Source of the DNA: Aureococcus anophagefferens
Taxonomy: Eukaryota; Sar; Pelagophyceae; Pelagomonadales; Pelagomonadaceae
Direction: 5' to 3'
DNA: 64,000 nt
Assembly (NCBI RefSeq): GCF_000186865.1
Contig: NW_008705563.1
Coordinates: 2,793,243-2,857,242, forward strand
Part shown: positions 1-8,763 of the stretch, piece by piece
How the letters are laid out: each line of letters opens with the position of its first letter
How positions within the stretch are numbered: position 1 is the stretch's first letter
Notes under the pieces: generated by a model
Database searches by the model: none
What the model saw: the letters and a program-made list of their open reading frames with translations, nothing else
Told to the model about the DNA's origin: nothing
Translations under genes and position numbers: made by a program

Positions 1-49
1 GAGATAGGAGCCTTTGAAGTTGGGAATTTCGCACCCTTTTCCTGCCCAG
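1..49 (+). mobile_element. introner (right end only), 3' part of an intron
   Basis: The window opens inside an element whose last 49 nt match the right end of the complete introner at 23502-23693 with few changes, including the stretch CCTTTGAAGTTGGGAATTTC and the terminus CCTGCCCAG. It is followed at 50 by an open coding frame, so its final AG serves as a 3' splice site. The left end and the target duplication lie outside the window. Confidence 0.85.
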
Positions 50-3000
50 GCGTCGCTCCTGTCGCCGAAGCGCGCGTCCGGCTCGACCTACGAGATCGTC
101 TTTGATGGTGTTGTGGGCCTCCAGTTCGCCGATTTAGGAACAGGCGCCCTCGTCGACGGCCACGAGGGCTACGGAGCGGCCGACGCCCCTCCTGGGGTCG
201 GATCGGCGCTCACGTCCGTCAACGGCGTCCGCGTGGGCGGCCTCACCTTCCAGAGCGCCATGGCCCTCGCGGGCCAGCGCAAGCGGCCGCTCGCGCTGGG
301 CTTCCTCGAGGCGACGCCCGACGCGCTCGTCGACACGTTACTCGTGGAGCGCGCGGCCGGCGGCTGCGATGCTCGCGCCGTCGACGCCGCGCTCGCGGCG
401 CCCGGGGCCAAGGACCTGCGGGCCCAGCTCGACGCCTTCGTGGCCAACTTCAACGCCGCGGACCTGCGCCGGTGCGCCTACGTCGGCGGCGACCAGCGGC
501 CCGGGGCCATGTTCCGACGGGCCGTCGACTTCGCCGTCGACCAGCTCCGGGAGAAGCGGCTCCTCGCGAGCGGGTCCCCCCAACCCCAGCAGAACAAGAC
601 GGCGGCGCTGCGCGTGAGCCGGCGCGACGACGACGCCGAGGAGCGCGACGACGCGTACTGGGCGTCGTGCCGGAAAGTCGTCGAAACGCGGCTCGCGGCG
701 CGCGTCGCCGACGCCGCGTGGGGCCTCTCGCCCGAGGCCGGCGCCGGCGACGACGAGCTGCGCGTCCACTTCCACTCGCTGCGGTTCCTACGGCTGGAGC
801 ACCTCGGCGTCGTCGTCCCCGCGGGGAAGGCGCGGGGCCAGACGTCGGCGCCGGGGCGGGAAAAGAACGCGACATGCCCAACTTCACAGGCTCCTCTCTC
901 GGCCGTGTTCCACTCGTTTCGGCTGATTTTTGGACGAGCGATCATCCCTCGGGACGGTCTCGACGCGTGCATGCGTTCTCCGGAACGCGCGCGCGCGGAT
1001 CGCTCACGTTGAAGCGACGTCGAATCACTCGTTTCCCGCCCAGGTCGGCGCCCGAAGACGGCGCGGAGTGGCGCGTCGCGCAGCTCGAGGTCGAGGCCGC
1101 CTGCGCCGCGAGGACCGCCGGCGACGCCGTGGACCGCTTCGCGACGGCCGTGCGCTTCATCGCGTCCGCCGTCGAGGCCTGCAGCAACCGGGGGAGGACG
1201 CTCCAGTGCTACTCGGCGATCGGCGCGGACGAGCTGCTCCCGGCCATCACCTGGACGCTCATCCAGGCCGACGCGCGGACGCTGGCGTCGACGCTCTGGT
1301 TCGTCGACGAGTTCGCGGGGGCCGACGACCTCCGGGGGGAGCGGGGCTACGCGTTCGCGAACGTCCAGGCGGCGTCCGACTTCGCGCGGAAGACTCTGAC
1401 GTCCGCGGCGCCCCTCGAGGGTCTGATCGCCCCCGACGCCTTCGACCAGGGCGTGCGGCGGGCCGTGCTCACGGACGAGGCCGTCGCCGCGGCGACGCGC
1501 GGCGACGGCTCGAAGCTCGGGCTGGTTCTAGCCGCGGGCGCGGACCCGCTCGGTCTGGGCTCCGGCCTCGACGCGACGCCCCTGTCCGCGGCCATCGTCT
1601 CGCGGGACCGCGACGCCATCGCGAAATGTTTGGGGCGGCTGTCCATCGAGGGCGCGTCGAACGGCGCCGACGACCGCGTGGAGTTGGAGTGCCACGACGT
1701 CGACAACGCTCGGCCGTCCGACGGCGCGACGGCCCTGATGGTCGCGGCGTCCGTGGGCGATCTAGACGTCGTATTAGCGCTCCTCGCCCTGGGCGCCGAC
1801 GGCAACCGGCGCGCCGACGCGACGGGGCGCACGGCCGCGCGGCGCGCGCGCGACGGCGGGCACGACGCCGTGGCGGAGGTCCTGGCCTGCGCGGCGCCGA
1901 CGCCGGCGGCGCTGCTCCGGGCCTGCGCCGTCGGCGACGCGGCGGCCGTGCGCGGGCTGCTTCTACGGGGCGCGGACCCGGCGGCGAAGGTCGGGGGCTG
2001 CCCGCCGCTCGTCGCGGCCGCGGCCGCGGGGAGCGGCGCGTGCGTCGCCGCCCTGCTCGCCGCGGACGGCGTCGACGTCGACGCGACCTGCGCCAAGGGG
2101 TCGACGGCGCTCATGCGCTGCGTGGGCTTCGACGAGCGCTGCGCGGCCAGGCACGGCGCGCCCGCCGCGGCGCCGGCGAAGCAGGCCGCCGCGGCGATCG
2201 CGCTCCTGAGGAAGGGCGCGGACCGCGGCCTCCAGGACCGCTTCGGCAAGTCGGCCCTGACCTGGTGCCGCACCCAGGGCGGGTCCAAGGCCCTCGAGTC
2301 GGTGCTGCGCAACGACCCGGCGAAGAAGAAATTGTGCGAGGCCTGCCGCGACAAGCGGCCCGACGACGCGCGCGCGTTGCTCCTCCAGGGCGCGGACGCG
2401 GACGCGCCCTGCGAGGCCAAGGGCTACACGCCCCTCGTGGCCGCGGTCTACAACGACGACGTCGCCATGGCGACGATCCTGCTCGACCCGCCCGTCGAGC
2501 CCGACGGGTCGCGGGCGTTCGCGGCCGCGGCCGTCGACGGCCGCGGCCGCGGCGGCCTGACGCCCCTCATGTACGCGGCGCAGCGGCGGAGCGCCGCGAC
2601 GTCGAGCCTCCTGCTCCGCTTCGGCGCCGCGCGGGACGCCGTCGACGACCGGGGCCGGTCGCCGCGGGACCACGCGGCGTCCGGCAACTGGCCCGCGGGC
2701 TCCGAGGCCGCGAAAGCCGAGCTGCTCGAGCTGCTCTCCACGGACCCGCGCAAATTGCTCCTCGTGGAGGCGGCGGCGCGCGACGACGCCGCCAAGGTTT
2801 TGGCGCTCCTGGGCCACGGCGTGTCGCCGAACGAGTGCCGCCGGCTCCGGTCCGCGCGGCGCGCGCCGCCGCGCGCGCCCCCGCGCGGCGGCCGGCCCCC
2901 GGCCAAGGCGCCGCCGCCGCTGCCCTGCTGGCACCTCGAGCTCTGCACGCCGCTCATGGCCGCCTGCTGCTACGACGCGGCCGCGGCCGCGCGCGCGCTC

Positions 3001-4071
3001 CTCCGGAGCGGCGGCTGCCGCGTCGACCTCGCGAACCCGCTGGGCCTCACGGCGCTCCACTACGCTGCTTTACGCGGCCGCGCGTCGACGATATTGTTGC
3101 TGCTGGAGTGCGGCGCGGACCGGACGCTCGCGGACCGCGCGGGCCGGACGCCGCTCGACTGGGCGGAGCGGCGCGCGGCGATGGACAGCGCCGCGTTCCG
3201 CCGCGCGGACCGCGCGCCGGACGAGCCGGCGTCCTTCGAGGCGGCCCTCACGACCACGGGCGGCGTGGACCGCGCCGACGAGCTCGCGGTCCACGTGCTC
3301 CGCTACTCGCCCGAGACGCACGGCGCGACGGCGCTCGCCGCGGACGGCGACGACCGCGGCGTCGTGGCCCTCGTCATGCAGGGCGTCGACGTCAATGGCT
3401 TCGACGACGGCGGCGCGACGCCCCTCATCGCCGCCTGCGGCCACGGCAGGCTAAACGTCGTGCGGCGGCTCCTCGCGCACCGCGACGTCGCCGTGGACCT
3501 CGCGGGCAAGCGGGGCGTGACGCCGCTCATGCACGCGGCGGCGGCGGGCTTTGACGACGGCGTGCTCGCGTTGCTGCGCAAGGGCGCGGACCGGCGAAAA
3601 CGGACGGACCAGGGCCGCCGCGCGGCGGACTACGCCGCGGAGCACGGCCACGTCGCGCTAGGGGCGCTCCTCGAGGCGGACCCGGACGTCGTGTCCGTGC
3701 ACGACGTCGCGACGGAGGGCAGGCTGCTCGCCCTCGACGGCCTCATCCGCCAGCGGCCCGACCTGCTGAACGCGCGCGACGCCGCGCGCGGCGACGCGCC
3801 GCTGCTCCTCGCCGCGAAGCACAGGAAGCTGAAGGCCGTCGAGCTCCTGCTCGCCAAGGACAAGGTCAAGGTCGACTGCCCGAACGCGAACCGCGAGACG
3901 CCGCTCATGCACGCGGCCAAGGCCGGCGCGCTCGACATCTGCTCGCGGCTCCTGGCCAAGGGCGCGGACCCGAACGCCAAGGACGCGGACGGCCGCACGG
4001 CGACGTCCTGGGCGTCGTCGAAGTCCTACGCCAACATGATGCTCTACATGGGCGTCGCCGCCCTGTCCTAA
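50..4071 (+). CDS. PDZ-like / VPS9 / ankyrin-repeat protein, 5'-partial
   Basis: This is the visible part (1273 residues) of a gene that starts upstream. The exons are 50-843 and 1044-4071; joining them reads RGQT/SAPEDGAEW with no frame break. Residues about 10-85 look like a PDZ domain (GLQFADL and a GVGSALTSVNGVRVGGLTFQ pattern). Residues about 270-385 carry a VPS9-type core (LQCYSAIGADELLPAITWTL, then FVDEFAG and FANVQAASDF), the Rab5-family guanine-nucleotide exchange fold. From about residue 400 to the end there are some 15 ankyrin-type repeats (GATPLIAACGHGRLNVVRRLL, GVTPLMHAAAAG, ETPLMHAAKAGALDICSRLL). VPS9 plus ankyrin resembles animal ANKRD27/VARP and suggests an endosomal Rab GEF with an ankyrin scaffold. 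The role is inferred; domain types are clear, the PDZ call weaker. Confidence 0.85.
844..1043 (+). mobile_element. 200-nt intron made of an introner in inverted orientation
   Basis: The intron runs GT (844) to AG (1043). Target duplication GTCGGCGC occurs at 844-851 and again at 1044-1051, so one copy supplies the GT and the second starts the downstream exon. The element proper is 852-1043 (192 nt), with inverted ends resembling GGGCGGGAAA. Its interior (CGTTTCGGCTGATTTTTGGA) matches the reverse complement of the introner at 23502-23693, so the element lies in the opposite orientation relative to its host gene and is still an intron. The splice is supported by exact frame continuity of the flanking VPS9 gene. 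Confidence 0.92.
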
Positions 4072-4075
4072 TCGT

Positions 4076-4111
4076 GGGCGTCGCTGCCATCGTGGGCGTC
4101 GCTGCCATTGT
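4076..4111. repeat. two tandem 18-bp units
   Basis: The unit CGTGGGCGTCGCTGCCAT occurs twice in tandem just after the ankyrin gene's stop codon. A related GGGCGTCGCCGCCCTG lies in the last codons of that gene, so the repeat may have grown from the coding end. No function is evident. Confidence 0.7.
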
Positions 4112-4128
4112 CCCTAATTCGATGCCGC

Positions 4129-4647
4129 TTACGCCTCCTCCGCCGCCGCGGGCGCAGCGGGTCGCGAGAACTGGAGGAAGACGTCCTTGCACTTCCACTC
4201 CTCCTTGTTGCTGCCGATGCCCTCGACGACCGTGTCGAAGTCCATCTTCGTCGCGGGGAACATGTTGCGCTCGAACTTGGCGCCGCTGAAGCGCACGGCC
4301 GAGAGGCCCACGAGCACGTCGTCGACGGCGACGGCGCCCGACGCCTCGGCGTTGCCGCCCTCGACGAGGTCGATGACCTTGACGCCCTTCGGGTCGCCCG
4401 GCGTGCCGATCTCCTCGAAGACGATGCCGCACGGCTTCTTCAGGCACACCTCGAAGGTGCCCTCGGGGAGCTCGCCGCTGAGGCCATTGGGCGGCGCGTA
4501 CTCGTAGCCCATGTAGAAGACGTCGCCGAAGTTGCCGCCGTCGCCGAGCATGCGCCGCGCGACGAGCGATCCTTTCGGCGCATGGCTCGGCGCGACGAGC
4601 GCCGAGGCCGATGCAATGACGAGGGCCACAGCGGAGATCGATCGCAT
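4129..4647 (-). CDS. plastid-targeted PDZ-like protein
   Basis: A 172-residue protein. I chose the start at MRSISAVALVIASASALVAP because that gives a hydrophobic signal sequence followed by SALVAP, close to the ASAFAP cleavage motif of secondary plastids; an in-frame ATG 37 codons upstream would bury it. The mature part has a PDZ-like core (GIVFEEI, GVKVIDLVEGGNAEASGAVAVDDVLVGL), a fold that binds C-terminal tails, and ends in PAAPAAAEEA. It converges with the VPS9/ankyrin gene. The partner and process are unknown, but plastid localisation is well supported by the leader. Confidence 0.75.
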   Translation of the reverse strand: MRSISAVALVIASASALVAPSHAPKGSLVARRMLGDGGNFGDVFYMGYEYAPPNGLSGELPEGTFEVCLKKPCGIVFEEIGTPGDPKGVKVIDLVEGGNAEASGAVAVDDVLVGLSAVRFSGAKFERNMFPATKMDFDTVVEGIGSNKEEWKCKDVFLQFSRPAAPAAAEEA

Positions 4648-4859
4648 GCTGTATGACGCAGCCTCTCGATCGATGCGGCACTTTGTGGATGCTGCAGATA
4701 CACGACGGCAAACTGGCGTGCAAACTGCACGGCAATAACTGGAACGGATGAGTTCCATAGGACCTGGTTTTTATAGCCAGCCCGCGCCAAAAAGCCACAC
4801 CGCCTTCTGCGTGTTCCCTGGAATCCCGGCGCCCCGCGCGGCGCCGGGATTCGCCGACC

Positions 4860-6206
4860 ATGGAGGCGCGGAAGCGGTCGCGCGACTCGAGCGCCGAGCC
4901 GTCGAACTCGACGCGGGCGCTGCGGGAGATGCTCCAGTGCCCCGTGTGCTACTGCATGATGGCCCCGCCCATCACGCAGTGCCAGCAGGGCCACGCGCTC
5001 TGCTCGAGCTGCTACGCCTGCGTGGGCAAGTGCCCGACGTGCCGCGTGGAGCTGCCCGAGGCGCCGATCCGGAGCCTGGCCCTCGAGCAGCTCGCGGCGA
5101 GTTTGCGCGTGCCGTGCAAGCACGCGGCGCGCGGCTGCGGCCTCGAGCTCGAGTACGCGGCCTTCGCGGGCCACGTGGCCTGCTGCGAGCACCGGCCCTT
5201 CCGCTGCCCGTTCCAGCGGTCGACGTCGCGGCGGGCCGCGGCCGCGGCGCCCGCGGCCGCGGCGGCGCCCGCGGCCGACGACGACGCCGACGCGGACATG
5301 ACGGGCGGCGACGCGCCCCCGCCGGAGGACCATCTCCCGTCGAACGCGCCGAGGGACGACGGCGAGGACCTGGCGCCCATCGACGAGGCCCACGTCGTGC
5401 GCGAGATGGAGCGCTACATCGCCGAGGTCGAGCGCGCGCAGGAGGCCGCGCGCGCGCCGGGCCCGCGCGAGCCGCCCGTCACGCGGCCCAACGACCCGAG
5501 CCTGGAGACGTCCGAGGACGCCTGCGCCTGGGAGGGCGGCGTCGACGAGATCGTCGACCACCTCGTCCACTGCCACGGCGTCCACGTGGAGCGGAGCCGC
5601 GACGTGCTCGACGACGGCGTCCGCTACCTCCTCGAGGACGCGGAGGGCTCCGGCGAGTGCACCTGGGGCCCCTGGCTCGCGCGCGACGCCGCGGGCCGGG
5701 CCTACCTGCTGCGCGTCGAGCAGCGCAACGGCGCCATCTTCGCCGCGGGGCAGCTCGTCGCGAGCGACGAGGACTCGCGGCGCGCGGCGGACGAGGGCCT
5801 CGTGCTCAAGCTCACGGCGTTCTCGCCGAAGCGCAACGTGTCCTACGAGTCGCCGCCGACGTCGCTCCGCTCCGACTTCCGCCACCTGCGGCGCACGGGC
5901 GACGGCCTCTGGCTGAGCCGCGGCCAGGTCCAGCTCCTCGGCGAGCGGCCGCCGGCCCGCGGCCGGCCGCCGCCGCCGGGCGCCAAGCCCGTGCGCCTCA
6001 CGCTCTGGTTCGAGATCGTCGGCGCGGGCGACGGCGACGACGCGAGCCTCGAGGGGACGAACGCGACGCACTACGCCGACGAAACCCGCGGCGCGCGCTG
6101 CGACACGGACGCGGACCTGGAGCGGGCCCTCGCGCCCATGCACGTCTCCGCGGCCCGCGAGGCCGACGACGCGGCGGCGGCGCCGAAGCGCGGGGAGCTC
6201 GCCTAA
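4860..6206 (+). CDS. SIAH/SINA-type RING E3 ubiquitin ligase
   Basis: A 448-residue uninterrupted frame. Residues about 20-65 form a C3HC4-type RING (CPVCYCMMAPPITQCQQGHALC, CPTCRVEL). A SIAH-type zinc finger follows (VPCKHAARGCGLELEYAAFAGHVACCEHRPFRCPF). After an acidic, Ala-rich spacer comes a second Cys/His segment (CAWEGGVDEIVDHLVHCHGV) and a beta-rich C-terminal region like the SINA substrate-binding domain (LWFEIVGAG near the end). SIAH proteins transfer ubiquitin from an E2 to substrates for proteasomal turnover. The order RING, SIAH zinc finger, SINA matches the family, but the protein is longer than the usual 280-320 residues because of the linker and C-terminal tail. The substrate is unknown. 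Confidence 0.88.
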   Translation: MEARKRSRDSSAEPSNSTRALREMLQCPVCYCMMAPPITQCQQGHALCSSCYACVGKCPTCRVELPEAPIRSLALEQLAASLRVPCKHAARGCGLELEYAAFAGHVACCEHRPFRCPFQRSTSRRAAAAAPAAAAAPAADDDADADMTGGDAPPPEDHLPSNAPRDDGEDLAPIDEAHVVREMERYIAEVERAQEAARAPGPREPPVTRPNDPSLETSEDACAWEGGVDEIVDHLVHCHGVHVERSRDVLDDGVRYLLEDAEGSGECTWGPWLARDAAGRAYLLRVEQRNGAIFAAGQLVASDEDSRRAADEGLVLKLTAFSPKRNVSYESPPTSLRSDFRHLRRTGDGLWLSRGQVQLLGERPPARGRPPPPGAKPVRLTLWFEIVGAGDGDDASLEGTNATHYADETRGARCDTDADLERALAPMHVSAAREADDAAAAPKRGELA

Positions 6207-6348
6207 ATTAGCATTTTAAACGGAAGGACTTGCGGGACGTCGACCCGCGGGGGAACCCCGTCGACGTCGTCAACCCCCAACTAAAAGGCGCGCGAACCTC
6301 ACGACCAGTCGCTTACGTCGACGAGGCGACCGATATTTACGCGCGAAC

Positions 6349-7023
6349 CTACGCGGCCGTCTCCTGCTTCGTCTCGTTGATGAGCAGGGAGAGGATGATG
6401 ACCCAGAAGAAGAAGACGACGTTGATGAACAGCACCCGGAGCTCCAACGGCACGAAGCCCAGGTTGATGACCGTCGCGGGCAGAAAGATGAGCCAGTTTT
6501 TCAGGAGCGTCGGCTGGAGCTCGTCCCGCACCTGCGCCGCGCCCGCCTCGACGCCCCGGCCCTCGATGACCGCGAAGAAGACGAAGATCAGGGCCGTGAA
6601 GATGGGCGCCTGGATGCCCTGGTCGATGGCGACCTTCAAGGCCGTCGTCGTCGTCCAGGGCTCGGGCGTCGACGGCAGCAGCGCCTCGAGGGAGTTCTGG
6701 AAGTAGTGGTTCCACGGCGCCTGCAACACCAAGCCGAAGAACGCCCAGCGGCCGACGCGCGCGACGTCCAGCGGCACCTTCGTCTTCAGGCCCTCGATGG
6801 CCTGCGCCGCGGCGTCGCCGGCGCCGATGATGCACGTCGCCGTCGCGCACTTGACGGGCAGCGGCGTCGCCTCGAGGGCCTGCAGGTAGCCGTCCCAGAG
6901 CTCCGGCGCGCCGCGCCGCCGCGTGGCGCTCTTCGCGTCGGCGCGGAGGGGCGACGGGCCCGGCGCGACGAAGCCCGACGTGCGCGTGGCGCAGGCGAGC
7001 GCGAGCAGGAATCGCATGCTCAT
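6349..7023 (-). CDS. Mpv17/PMP22-family membrane protein, probably plastid
   Basis: A 224-residue protein starting MSMRFLLALACATRTSGFVAP, a signal plus SGFVAP plastid-cleavage motif. The mature protein begins LWDGYLQALEATPLPVKCATA and keeps the Mpv17 signature order: an amphipathic start, GAGDAAAQAIE, RWAFFGLVLQAPWNHYFQ, then DQGIQAPIF and a C-terminal block NWLIFLPATVINLGFVPLELR leading into FFFWVIILSLLIN. Four membrane segments are visible. Family members are small membrane channels or stress-linked proteins of organelle membranes; the substrate here is unknown. The gene is divergent from nothing close upstream and its 3' end faces the RING gene. Confidence 0.87.
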   Translation of the reverse strand: MSMRFLLALACATRTSGFVAPGPSPLRADAKSATRRRGAPELWDGYLQALEATPLPVKCATATCIIGAGDAAAQAIEGLKTKVPLDVARVGRWAFFGLVLQAPWNHYFQNSLEALLPSTPEPWTTTTALKVAIDQGIQAPIFTALIFVFFAVIEGRGVEAGAAQVRDELQPTLLKNWLIFLPATVINLGFVPLELRVLFINVVFFFWVIILSLLINETKQETAA

Positions 7024-7108
7024 AGCTGTCGACGAACCGAGTCAGCGTCAACATCGTCAACAATGTGATGTTGCAGCTCAAGAGCAGTCCCTTAGACGTC
7101 ACCAGCCC

Positions 7109-8512
7109 CTAGCTGATCGCGCAGTCGTCGTCGGCGGGCCGCTCGTGGTGGTGGTCGGCCCGCGGCGACGACGCCGGCGGCGGGGGCCGCGGCGGCGCGT
7201 CCGCGCGGCGCGGCGGCGCGGCGCCGTCGGCCGGCGCGCCCTTGCCCGCCCACGCGTCCGCGATCTCCGCGTCGTTGGCCCGCGGCGCGTCGCCCGGCAC
7301 GAGGACCTGGGCGTGGCCGCCGTGGGACCGGTGGTGCGTGCGGCTGCTCGAGCTGTAGCTCAGGACCTTCTCGATGATCTCGCCCGTGTTCCAGTCCTCG
7401 TCGTCGATCGCGGGGATCTCGAGGGGCTTCGACATGAGGCTCGGCGGCGACTCGCGGATCTCGTCGTCGATCTCCGCGACGCAGGACACGGTGAAGTGGT
7501 AGGACACGGACGGCGTCAGGCCGTGGATGAGCGTCGACGCCGTGTCGGGCACGGGCAGCCCGAGGTTCTGCCGCAGCGCGATGCCGCGGTCGATGACGGG
7601 ATTCGCGCAGAAGTCGCGGCGGTGCCGCCGCGCGACGGCGGGGCCCACGGCGTTGTGCTTGACCTCGATCTCCTCGCCCTTGACGTAGCCCCGCACGACG
7701 TAGCGCTGGATGTCGCCGCCGCGCTTCGTGAACGCGCGCTGCGGCGGGATGCGCCACCGGACCTCGACGGAACGTTCCCGCTCCTCGCCCTCCAGATACT
7801 CGAGGAGCCGCGCGGACACGTCCAGCGGCGACCGCGGCAGCAGGCGCGGCGGGTCGTCGAGGACGTCGAGCACGAGCTTGCGGTGGCCCTCGCCGAAGCG
7901 CGCCTTCCGCGCGGCGTCGTGCGGCGTCTCGACGGCGCGCCGCTCGCCGCCCTCGTCGACCGCGGGCTCCTCCTCGGACCGCACGGACGCCGTGACCCGC
8001 GCGCCGGCCTGCAGCAGGAGCCGGCAGCACTCCGCGTCGCCGCTGAGGCACGCGCCGATGAGGGGCGTGTACTCGAACTGCTTCGACCGCACGTTCGGGT
8101 CCGCGCCCGCCGCCAGCAGCAGGCTCACGCACGTCGCGAAGCCGTTGGGGCAGTCGGGCTCGGGCCGCGTGCGGTACGTCAACGAGCTCGACGTCGTCAG
8201 CCCGCCCATCAAAGCGCAGCCCGTCGCGAGGTGGAGCAGGCTCCAGCCCATGTGGTGGAGGCGAGACACCGACATCGGGTCGCCGCCCGCGTGCAGGTAG
8301 GCCGCCAGGATGTCGCTGTTCCCGTGCTCCGCGGCCTTGAGCGCGTCCTGCGTGCTCAGCACGCCCCGGGGCCGCGGGCCCCGCCGCGGCACGGCCTTGT
8401 CGCCCGTGATGGCCGCGTGCTGCTCGACCTGGTCCACGTGGAGCTGGTGGAGCCGCGCGTCGGCCCGCCCGCCCTCGTCCTCCGTGATGAGGTCGCTCAG
8501 GGACGAGAGCAT
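7109..8512 (-). CDS. ankyrin-repeat and fibronectin-III-like protein
   Basis: A 467-residue frame starting MLSSLSDLITEDEGG. The first half has ankyrin repeats (DALKAAEHGNSDILAAYLHAGGDP, FATCVSLLLAAGADPNVRSKQFEYTPLIGACLSGDAECCRLLLQAGA). Residues about 230-380 look like a fibronectin-III-type module (SVEVRWRIPP at its start, TLIHGLTPSVSYHFTVSCVAEI at its end). The C-terminus is low-complexity, Pro-, His- and Asp-rich. No signal or membrane segment is seen, so it is probably a cytosolic scaffold. The start was taken where the ankyrin-compatible reading begins; a longer upstream frame on the same strand is compositionally shadow-like. Confidence 0.75.
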   Translation of the reverse strand: MLSSLSDLITEDEGGRADARLHQLHVDQVEQHAAITGDKAVPRRGPRPRGVLSTQDALKAAEHGNSDILAAYLHAGGDPMSVSRLHHMGWSLLHLATGCALMGGLTTSSSLTYRTRPEPDCPNGFATCVSLLLAAGADPNVRSKQFEYTPLIGACLSGDAECCRLLLQAGARVTASVRSEEEPAVDEGGERRAVETPHDAARKARFGEGHRKLVLDVLDDPPRLLPRSPLDVSARLLEYLEGEERERSVEVRWRIPPQRAFTKRGGDIQRYVVRGYVKGEEIEVKHNAVGPAVARRHRRDFCANPVIDRGIALRQNLGLPVPDTASTLIHGLTPSVSYHFTVSCVAEIDDEIRESPPSLMSKPLEIPAIDDEDWNTGEIIEKVLSYSSSSRTHHRSHGGHAQVLVPGDAPRANDAEIADAWAGKGAPADGAAPPRRADAPPRPPPPASSPRADHHHERPADDDCAIS

Positions 8513-8763
8513 GGTCGGAGACGTGTGTTTCGAGGTGCGGCGGGGGGCTCGGCGGCGGTGGTGTGGATGCGCGGCCGCGGAGCACCAGATCGCCCTATAT
8601 TTTTTGCCACGCTCTGCAACTTGGCGACAACTAGGCTTGGTTGAAGCCGGCTCGACGGGACGGCGCGGGCCGGCCCGCCTCAGGATGCCGCGGTCCGCGG
8701 GCTCTGCGGCGAGAGAAACGGGACCGCCGCGGGGTAAGAACAAAGCTATCGCGAGCGGGTCCT
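8513..8763. other. intergenic, nothing recognised
   Basis: The 251 bp between the start of the ankyrin/FN3 gene and the 3' end of the kinase-OTU gene hold no convincing coding frame, tRNA or repeat. This should contain the ankyrin/FN3 promoter, but I see no clear TATA box. Confidence 0.5.

Noticed and set aside
338..775. Long antisense and alternate-frame ORFs across the 5' gene and many other genes
   Set aside because: At this GC content all frames stay open. These have Arg/Pro/Ala-dominated shadow composition and no domain.
930..3554. 874-codon ORF in a second plus frame over the ankyrin region
   Set aside because: It is almost purely Arg/Gly/Ala and overlaps a frame with clear VPS9 and ankyrin repeats.
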